DNA of 64,000 nucleotides. Source: Marinoscillum pacificum. Its GTDB lineage: Bacteria > Bacteroidota > Bacteroidia > Cytophagales > Cyclobacteriaceae. Numbering within the stretch: the stretch's first letter is position 1; each line of letters begins with the position of its first letter. Below, piece after piece: positions 1 through 10,900 of this stretch. The stretch spans positions 1 to 64,000 of the forward strand of contig NZ_JAMZMJ010000015.1 of the NCBI RefSeq assembly GCF_024714495.1. The letters run 5' to 3'. The notes below the pieces were generated by a model. That model searched no databases. It was not told the DNA's origin and saw only the letters and a list, made by a program, of their open reading frames with translations. Made by a program: the position numbers and the translations under genes.

Positions 1-1977
1 CTGTAAGTGCTGTGAATCCAGCTGCCGTAACGATCAAAGTACCATTGTCAGTATTACAGCTAGTATCATCAGTCACATCGAGATCACCAGCAAGGTCAAA
101 TGTTGTGAAAGCAGTGTTCACTTGATCTATGATAGAAACAGTTATAGTCGTATCACAGCCATTACCAGCGGTATTGGTGATTTGTACTGTGTAAGATCCT
201 CCAGGGATTTCAGAGAGCACATTGTCGTTGGCAGTGTAAGAAGTAGCAGGATCAGAAGTCGAACTACCATCAAACCAAGCGTAGGAGTAATCAGAGATTG
301 CACCGGCACCGACTAAGTTAACAGTGATTTGCCCGTTGTATTGTCCACCAGCCAGATCAGCATCACAGACTGAGTTGTTAGATGTTCCCGCACCCAATGC
401 AGCCGGAGTGAAGTCAGGTTTAGCTGGAACTTCATCGATGAATAGGGTATAAGGTTGAGTAGCACAACCTGACGTATTATCAACAATTACCACTGTGTAA
501 TCATCAGAAGCTAATCCAGTAGCGAAGGTAACCGGACCAGGGCTTGATATATCTAAAGAGTCTGTAGCAGTTTCCAACACAGAAGTACCCACATAGTACT
601 TGATATTGTAGTCATCAGAACCACCGGCACCTGTAAGTGCTGTGAATCCAGCTGCCGTAACGATCAAAGTACCATTGTCAGTATTACAGCTAGTATCATC
701 AGTCACATCGAGATCACCAGCAAGGTCAAATGTTGTGAAAGCAGTGTTCACTTGATCGATGATAGAAACAGTTATTGTCGTATCACAGCCATTACCAGCG
801 GTATTGGTGATTTGTACTGTGTAAGATCCTCCAGGGATTTCAGAGAGCACATTGTCGTTAGCAGTGTAAGAAGTAGCAGGATCAGAAGTCGAACTACCAT
901 CAAACCAAGCGTAGGAGTAATCAGAGATTGCACCGGCACCGACTAAGTTAACAGTGATTTGCCCGTTATATTGTCCACCAGCCAGATCAGCATCACAGAC
1001 TGAGTTGTTAGATGTTCCCGCACCCAATGCAGCCGGAGTGAAGTCAGGTTTAGCTGGAACTTCATCGATGAATAGGGTATAAGGTTGAGTCGCACAACCT
1101 GAGGTATTATCAACAATCACTACAGTGTAATCATCAGAAGCTAATCCAGTAGCGAAGGTAACCGGACCAGGGCTTGATATATCTAAAGAGTCTGTAGCAG
1201 TTTCCAACACAGAAGTACCCACATAGTACTTGATATTGTAGTCATCAGAACCACCGGCACCTGTAAGTGCAGTGAATCCAGCTGCCGTAACGATTAAAGT
1301 ACCATTGTCAGCGTTACAGCTAGTATCATCAGTCACATCGAGATCACCAGCAAGGTCAAATGTTGTGAAAGCAGTGTTCACTTGATCGATGATAGAAACA
1401 GTTATTGTCGTATCACAGCCATTACCAGCGGTATTGGTGATTTGTACTGTGTAAGATCCTCCAGGGATTTCAGAGAGCACATTGTCGTTAGCAGTGTAAG
1501 AAGTAGCAGGATCAGAAGTCGAACTACCATCAAACCAAGCGTAGGAGTAATCAGAGATTGCACCGGCACCGACTAAGTTAACAGTGATTTGCCCGTTGTA
1601 TTGTCCACCAGCCAGATCAGCATCACAGACTGAGTTGTTAGATGTTCCCGCACCCAATGCAGCCGGAGTGAAGTCAGGTTTAGCTGGAACTTCATCGATG
1701 AATAGGGTATAAGGTTGAGTCGCACAACCTGAGGTATTATCAACAATCACTACAGTGTAATCATCAGAAGCTAATCCAGTAGCGAAGGTAACCGGACCAG
1801 GGCTTGATATATCTAAAGAGTCTGTAGCAGTTTCCAGTACTGAAGTACCCACATAGTACTTGATATTGTAGTCATCAGAACCACCGGCACCTGTAAGTGC
1901 AGTGAATCCAGCTGCCGTAACGATTAAAGTACCATTGTCAGCGTTACAGCTAGTATCATCAGTCACATCGAGATCAC
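1..1977 (-). repeat. 630-bp tandem repeat within the giant adhesin gene
   Basis: The sequence CTGTAAGTGC begins units at 1, 631, 1261 and 1891, so the period is exactly 630 bp (210 residues, in frame). Three full units and the first 87 bases of a fourth are visible; similarity stops near 1977. Units differ by only a few substitutions, several of them shared between neighbours, which points to recent duplication or gene conversion. Each unit encodes two SprB-type modules with conserved cysteines. The array probably continues left of the window, so its copy number is unknown. Confidence 0.96.
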
Positions 1978-4900
1978 CATCCAAATCGAAGTTGGTGAAG
2001 TTATCGTTGGTATCACTAATGATTTCTCTTTCTAATGTGGTTTTACATTGGTCAGAGCCTGTAACAACCACGGAATAGATGTCCGGTGGTAAACTAGAAG
2101 CGACATTTCCAACAGCATTTATAACTGCGGATCCGTAGATGGTGGTAAGCTCATTACCTGCCGTTGTACTTGTCCCCACATACCATTCATAAGTGTAATC
2201 GGAAACATCAGATCCATCATTGGTAGCCACAGTGATTTGACCGTTGTATTCTGAAGCAGGTGATGTTAGAGATGGGTCACAAATGGTATTGTTGTTGGTA
2301 TTCGTTGCATCTACAATAACGTCAGGACCATCTGTATTGTCTGGTACAACAACTGTAATTTCTTCAGAACTACACCCTGTAAAGTTGTCTTCAATGTAGA
2401 AGGTATACTCTCCAGCAGCCAGACTATCAAAGATACCTTCACCATTAGATTCAATAGGAGTACCAAGGTCTGATGATAAGTAACCCGTGAATGTGTATGG
2501 ATCCATAAAGAACTCTACACCATCTATGAAGTTTCCTACCACCGGGCTACCAGTTGAAGAACTAACTGCCTCGTAAGCAAAACGTGTAAAGAACTGATCA
2601 GCAGGAACTACATAGGAGCCTTCATAGATGACCCATCCGTCTTGTGTGCCAGATCCATTAGCAGGCATGTTTCCTGCATCGTTAAACTGTGCCGAACAGA
2701 AATTTTCTATGACAGGTAGTAGAGCAATATCCGTTATGTCTGTACTACCTATTTTCAATACCATACAATCTTGATTGCTTCCAGCACTTCTTCTCGCACG
2801 GTGCGCAAATCTCCAGGTCATGGTTGTGCCTGGTTGGGTCTCCATATCAAAATAAAGAGCTGAGAAATCGTCAGCATTCAGTTCGGCCCATTGTTCCCCT
2901 TCGTAAGCTGAGAAAGTATAGCCATCTGCTGAATACCCATTCTGATATAGTTCGATGACATCAATGTGATCATCTGTAACCCAACCCGGGATGAGGTTTT
3001 CGTTGTAATACGCTTGTACAGGGTCATTTTGAGGCCCAGCATAAAATAATCCTCCGGCTCCTGTATTTGGGTTGTTAGTCAAATCCTGCTGTTCGAAACT
3101 TCCATTAACGTTTCGGAAATTATAAGATTGTGGATTTCTTAGAGCATTAGAAACATCAATTTCTCCACCTGGGTTAACTGGGTCACACGAGGTTTGAGGA
3201 GTAATATCAATATCACCTTCTTCAATCAATAGCGGATTTTCTGAGTCATCAGTGATTGTAAAGTCAACCTCGGCAGAACACCCAGATGCCGTTTCAGTAA
3301 CAACTACTGTATAATCACCAGGTGTTAAACCTCCCAATTCGTGTAGGTTATCATTCAAATATCTAGCTGAAGACAAAGCAGTACCAGGCAACTCGTTTGC
3401 TGCGTCTGTGTTATCACCATAATACCAGGTAAATGTATATCCAGTAAAGGTTCCAGCTCCATCACCATCAGCTATTGCACTACCATTTCCGATGTTACAG
3501 CTATTGTTAGGGGTAGGGGAAACTGAAGCACTTGGCTCATCAGGTACATTGTCTACGTAAATTTGAAGATCCTGTGTCAAACATCCTGTGTTATTATCCA
3601 AAACTTCAATCATGTAATCTCCAGTACCTAAACCTGTTACCGTATATGGAGCAGTATCATCAGTTGCAAGAGGAGAACCTGAAATGGTTGTTCCTGAATA
3701 AACTCTAAGTGTTAAGCTCGATACAGTATTTAATGGAGCTCCCGATACATCAAGAGTAATCGATCCATTTGGTGTTCCTCCACCACAATCCGAGTTAGGT
3801 CCGGTGGTAGCTTCAGGAGTATAATTGGTATATGTGGTATTGTCAACATTACCCAGATCGAATTGAAGCTCAACCTCACATGTACTGGTGTTACTTACTA
3901 AAACAAGTGTGTAAGTTCCTCCAGGTATGTTTGATAAGATGATTTGTGTTCCACTTGTCGAGATAGCTGTTCCTGATATAGCAGATGTTCCATCATTGGT
4001 TAGTTCATCAGAAGCGTCCGTAGAAGCTCCTTCATACCAAGTGAAGGTATAATCACTAGCATTTCCAGCACCAACATTTACGATTAGCTCACCATCATAT
4101 GTTCCAGAAATCAGACTTGGATCACAAACAGTATTTTCAGTAGAGTTCGTACCATCGAACGTTGCAGTTGGATAGTCAAAGTTATTTCCAATAGAGAAAG
4201 GATGACTATCGAACTCACATCCAGTACTAGTATTTCTTGGAATGAAACTGTAGTTGCCAAAATCCAATCCACTTACACCATCTAAAGTGGTTGTTGTCTC
4301 TGTTGTAATGAAGTTTCCACCATCGTCATAGAGGTCATACTCGTAATTAGCTAAACTCACGGGTGAAGCATCTTCAGTAATATTGGTTACTTCAAAATAT
4401 CCATTAGGAGTAGTACAATTCGTAATGTCATTTTCTGTACCTGAAACAACTACATCAGGTTTAGTTTCAAGTAAGTTGATTTGAGATGTACTCGAACATC
4501 CATCATTTGGATTTAATAGGTCAGTCACTAAAACAGTGTATAAACCAGGTAAAAGTCCTGTTATTTGATCATTTCCACTATTTAAAGATGTATCAGTTTC
4601 TAGCAAAGTACCACTACCTACAGTTCCAGAATACCATTTGAACTCATAAGAGCCACCATCGGCACTAACAACGGTCGCAGTTAATTCGCCATCACCTGAA
4701 CCACCACTACATGCTGATGGTTGCACATCAATTGTTATTTCAGGATCTACAGCAGAGACATCATTTCCGACAGTGAAAGTTTCTGTGTCAGATACACAAC
4801 CAGTTACACTGTGAGTTACAGTCAATGTGTAATCTCCAGGTCCAACGTTACAGATGAATGGATCATTGCCACCAACAGGGTTATTGCTTTCATCCACCCA

Positions 4901-7900
4901 GCTAAAATTGTATTCTCCAAAGTTTGGTTGTAAGAAAACTGCTTGGTTATTATTGGAACCTCCAGTAGAGGATGTGAAACCAGCAATAACCATAGTTTCA
5001 CCCCCAAAGACATTATTGACAATATCTCCTGTGTATGTAAATCGGTTACTTCCTTCTACCCATAATTCTATTGTTTGAGTAGCACCTGGGAGAATAATGA
5101 TTGAGACATCCAAGGTGTCCCCATCTTCTACATTTGTTTTTGAAGCATGAATTTGAGGTAAGGAAGTCATAGCCATTCCCAACTCAGTTTCATTTACAGC
5201 ACCATCAAAGAATAGGTTAGTGTGATCATAACTAGGATCGATACTACCGTTATCGTAAGTATCAAACTCTATAGAAACGGCTGGTTCAATATTGTCAAAT
5301 TTTTCAGCACCGGACCTGTTTTGGAAATTTCCAACACCTAAGTCCTGTCCAACTTGTCCTCTTGCTGTGTAGCCTCTTGGGTCTCTATGCATGGTGAAAG
5401 CGATACCATCAGCACCATCGGCATCTTTGCTTCCTAATAATATTCTGAAGTCAAGTCGTACTGGTTGAGTTAAATCGATGGAGTCACCAAGCCAGATTCT
5501 TCCGAATTGGTTATTTGTTTCAGTTGTTAATTGGAAACCATTGGTACCTACTTCAGTAGCATCATTCAAAACTTCCGTATTACATGAGGAGAATGCTTGC
5601 CAAATTTCGTCATTTGCTCTACCATTCAATACAGCACCATTCAAGTCAATTGCCGCAACAACAGATCCATTATAGTCTGAACTACAAGTAGTATTGTCAT
5701 TGACTTCAGAATCAGCTCTAACAATAATTGGGTTTGCAGGAATATTGTCAACAAAGTACGTGTAAGTGTTTGAACACCCATTAGCAATACTTGTTACCCG
5801 AACCGTATAGTTAAGGTCTCCTTCCAACTCAAAAGCAGTTGCTTCTGTGCTACTTGTAACTGTATTACTTGATAATTGTGTGCCACTTACACCTGTTCCA
5901 ATGAACCATTCATAAGTGTAGTCATTGGCAGCACCTACAGTAGGCGCCACCCTAATTTCACCATCATATGCACCAGCTAATGCTTCATCACAAACATGAT
6001 TGTCTTCTAGCCCAATAAGATTAAGTACCGGTAATACAGGAGAATATGGCACTGTTACTGTTAGAGGATTTGAAGAACACCCGTTAGGTGCTTGAACCAC
6101 TACAGTATACTGGCCATTAGTGATGCTCGAAATGTGATCTGTGTCTTCTCCTGAAGGTGTTGTTCCATTGGAAGTGCCATCGTTTGTAATGTCTTGACCA
6201 CTAGTATCTCCACCTTCATACCATGTGAAAGTGTAGCCTTCAGCAACAGGGTCAGCAACTGAATTCCCATCAAAAGTGACATCAACTAGAACAGCTCCTG
6301 TAGGGCCGGCAGAGCCTGTGATGTCACATGAAGTGTTCGGAGTTATTGTGTTAGTTGCAAGAGATGGAAGAATCGGGTCCGTACCAATGGTGATTGACTC
6401 AATCACACTACACCCGGTAATGTCGTCTGTTATACGGACATAATACGTCGTTCCACCAGCAAGTACAGGATCGGTTTCATTTTGATTTCCACTGGTATTA
6501 GTTGATGAAGCAATAGGGGAGGTCGTGAAGTCAGTAGAACTTGTAGACCATTCAAAGGTAAAGTCTGTTACGGTTGTGTCTGAATTAATTAAGACTGCTG
6601 CATCAGCTATACCGTTTGCACCAGATGCGCCACAGCCATTCTGAGGAGCAACTTCACGAATAACCACATCATGATATTCAGGATCATCAACGATAGTGCG
6701 TGTTGCTGGCGCTGATGGACATCCTGTAGAGTCCAAGGTAACAACTACCGTGTATTGACCATCAACTGATGGACTGGTTGCAGATAGACCGGTTAACTCA
6801 AACGATGTTTCTGATGCTATTAAACTGTCAGGATGGGCAACACTTCCTCTATACCATGCATAAGTGTAATTGCTGGTGTCGCTAGGCATTGTTACTTGAA
6901 TGAAGCCATCACCTCCAACACAATTGGTGTTGTTAACTTTAAGAATACTTGAAATCACTGGAGCCACTGTATTCTGACCTACATTGACGTCTTCGATGGC
7001 AAGACATGTTAACTCATTGTTGTATACTTCAATTCTATAATTTCCAGCATCTAATCCTGTAAAAGTATGTCCAACACTACCGTCATTCACAGTCACATCA
7101 CTTCCTATTTGAGTGGTTGAATTATGACCATCATAAATTCTGTAGGTATAACCTGTTGCAGGCTCAGCACCGTTACTAGAACTCGTAACTGCGATTGTAC
7201 CATTACCAACGCCAGAACATCCAGTACTTTCTGTAATGGAAGTCGTAATATTCGGATTATCTGGTATGTACGCCAGGCTAAGTGATGCGGGGCTGGTAAA
7301 ACAATCAGTACCATCTTGCTTCGCAATTACAGTATAGAATCCTTCTGGTAGACTTGAAAATATACCTGTAGTATTTTGAGCAATTAGACTATCTGTTGAA
7401 TAACCTAAATACAAATAGTACTCATAAGTTTCTGAGATTGGATCCACTTTACCAATTAGGTTAATTTCTCCATTTGGATTGTTTGGATCACAACTTGTGT
7501 TATTCACCATGTCTGTAATAGGACAAGTGATTCCAGATTCACCCACATAGACTTCACCTGCAGCACCTCCTGGAGGTAAGTCAACAAATCCATTAACTAC
7601 TAGCGCATCGTTGCTAACATCTTGAACCACATCCCCATCTAATGCTGGGCTATTAGGCATGTTGTTAAAGTCGTAGTAGATAACCAGATCATCTTCGTTT
7701 CCAGTTAATTCTGAACACATGGTGGCTATTACTTCTGAAGAACTAAGGGCTCTATTGTAAATACGGAATTCATCAATTTTTCCTTCGAATTTCTTAGATC
7801 CTAGATTTCCATCACGGCCTAAATACATCGTTGTACCAGGATTGATGATTCCATCTCCAGTACCAACATATTGAGTAGTTCCAAGCAATACACCATTGGC

Positions 7901-10900
7901 ATAAATAGCCATATCTCCTGGGATTCCATCACCGTTAACATCTCCTTCAGACCATGTTCCGGTTACCTGAGTCCAGCCTGTTGGCTTATAGGCAGTGTTG
8001 ATTCTACCTCTACTTCCATCATTTTCAGTTTTCAATACAAAGGCCAAACCATCGTGGTTATCAGACCAGAGTAATACCTGAGATTCTCCAAGACCACCAC
8101 TTGAGAAGATTCTGTGGTCATCAGCATAGTTTTCATTAGACAACTCTACCCAGTAGGATACAGTGAACTCATGCCAGCCAGCAATTGTCTGAGGGATCCC
8201 GATAAATCCTTTATCTTCTATGTCAGCTGCATCGCCTGCTTCTACTGGTACAATAAAGTTGAAAGCTGGTTCTTGATAATCATCTTCTAAATCGAAGGTG
8301 ATTAATTTAGTACAACCGCCTTGCTTAGCTCTTACTGTATAGGTTCCTCCAGGTAAGTTACTTGCAGTTGATCCATCAGAAGAGATGGTTACACCATTAA
8401 TTGCACCTGGTAATTTGTTGTTTGAAACAACTCCTGAACCAGCCCACCATTCAATAGTATATCCTGAAACGCTTCCGTTTCCATCTCCATCTACTACAGC
8501 TATACCATTGGCATTGGAACATGAGGTGTTGGCCGTCAATGACTGGACAGTTGGGTTTGGTTGGCCTGAATTATCTTCTACAGTAACAACCACCGGTGAT
8601 GAAATACAGTTGGTTGAATTGTCACGAACTCGAACAGTATAATCCCCAACATCAAGACCTGTTACCGTAGCGGTAGTATAGTCAGGAGTTGGTTTGATAC
8701 TCGCTCCTTCATACCACATAAAGGAATAGCCTGTTGTTGTTCCACCGAAATCTGCAGAAACAGATCCAGTGCCACCACAAGTGGTGATGTGAGTAACATT
8801 TGTGTTGATATCATTTATGTCTGGAGTAATTGCATCTGAAGTCACAGTACCAGAGTTCGCAGATTCACAACCGGTGAGGTTGTCGTAAATGGTAACATAA
8901 TAATCACCACCTTCAAGGTTTAATAATGTGTCACCAGTACCAATTACAATTCCGCCTGGATCTGAAGCAAAGTTCCAGGTAAAGCTGTAACCATCTTCTT
9001 CGAATAAGCTATCCGCAGGGTTTCCGCTTCCATCTACTGTAGTGTAAGCAAATGCTCCGATTTCTCCATCAGGAGATGCACAACTCTGCACCTCAGATAT
9101 TTCATATACCCAAACATCGAAGGTCGGAGTTGCCGAGTCAATCGTAATCTCTAAAGTGTCAGAATAACAATTGGATGGAGGATAAAAGCCAACCACAGTA
9201 TACGTTCCCGCATCCATAGTTGAGAAGGTACTTCCACTGTTTAAGACGGTAGAGAAGTCATTCTGATTGTACCAATAGAATTCATATCCATCAGCATCTG
9301 TAAATGTCTTGGTTACATCAGGAGCTGTTCCTGTTACTCTTACGTTATCAAAGCCCATTACCTCATCGTTGTTGTTGGTAAGAATTTTGGCTTTTAATAC
9401 TAAAGTGGATCCGTTAAGACCAGATGCTGTAGCCTGAACAAAACTAAAGTCGCCGTATTGATCTCCATCGGATAACAACACATCACTTCCACCGTCAAGG
9501 CTGTACCAAAAACGAATTCTATCTCTTAGGTCAGAATCCAGACCATCACAGTTATCAGTTGATAGTAAATCGACAGAAATGGCGATGTTCGTGTGGTTAC
9601 TGATGTCTATGCTTTCAGAAATCCAATCAACTGGCCCAGCTTCTAAGCTTGCTCCGGTATTGTCACCAATGAATGCTTGGTCACCAAAAGTGGTTCCAAC
9701 GCCATAAAAGTCAGGAGTGAAGCCTAATGTATTCGTAGAACTCCATTCAGTGGTTCCAGAGGCATCGCTTGTAGCACCTACCGATTGTGAAGCAAAATCT
9801 TCAATCCAAATATTTTCAATTCCTCCAAAAACGGTTCCGTCAAAATATGCTTCAGCTTGTCCATTATTAGGTTTCGAAGGATCACACTTCTCATTGTCAC
9901 TAACTTTATTCACCGTAAGGCTGAAAGGATTGTAAGTGACAGGTATTGAACTAATATTGTTGGTAAAATTACATTCGAGGACACCTGCTCGATCTCCAAC
10001 GACAACCGGTGGAGTGGATCCAAAATCATTTAATGAAACGTATAAATCAAAAGCCCCTCCTGATCCTAAAACTTCCAAAGTAACAGACTGAGATGCTCCA
10101 ACTGCTAAATTTGTTAGTTCATAAATTTGTGTATTTAACTGTGTTGATCCATCAACTGTAGGATCACCATCATAGAATGTAATTGGTAAATCACCGGAAA
10201 TATTAATGTCACCAGTGTTAGATAATGTGAATGTTACATCCAGAGATGTGCCCGGACAGTCTGTAACTGTGGCATTTGTAATGTTCACAAGATTCAGATC
10301 AGGCTGTTCGTAATTTGGCACACCTGTCGCGTCAATCACAGGAGATTGACTCAAGAAATTGTTATATGGTGTTGAGCCAGAGCTAAAAGTAGCAGTTTGA
10401 CTAATTTGTGTAGCAGGGATGCTAAGGTCATCATTAACATTTACATTGTAATATCCATGCTGGTTCCAAACCGGTCTGGATGGTTGCCATATATCACCAT
10501 CAGCTTCATAGACTCTTACATGGGAGTATTGGGTATTCGTCCAGTTGCTTCCACTGATGCTTGTAGAATTGCTAAATGTACAGGTAACACAGATTTCAGT
10601 AAGGCCATCGCCATCCACATCAGCAACAACAGGGTATTCTTCAGATGTTCTAGAAACACAAGCTTGTTTTTGTGTGGAAATGGTAGGTGAATTTGGAGAT
10701 CCAGAAGGAGTAGAAACAACGAACATTGATGTCTCGTCACGTACAATTACTTCACTGGATCCGTCGCCATTAAAGTCAAAAAGGGTACACCCTGTGAACC
10801 CTGAAGTACTCTCTTGTACACCAACTGACCATTGAAAATCCATATTTTCATCGAGCGCATAGAGTTGCGCTCCTGACACGAAGACGGCATTCATCTGTCC

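Noticed and set aside
122-1576. Three plus-strand 64-codon frames repeated every 630 bp
   Set aside because: They are antisense shadows of the 630-bp repeat of the giant minus-strand adhesin; the repeat alone explains their similarity.
1-1977. CRISPR array as explanation of the regular repeat
   Set aside because: The period is 630 bp, in frame and fully coding; there are no short repeats with unique spacers.
10397-10835. Plus-strand frames of 96-97 codons
   Set aside because: They lie opposite the FG-GAP region of the minus-strand adhesin gene, which has a clear signal peptide and domain pattern.
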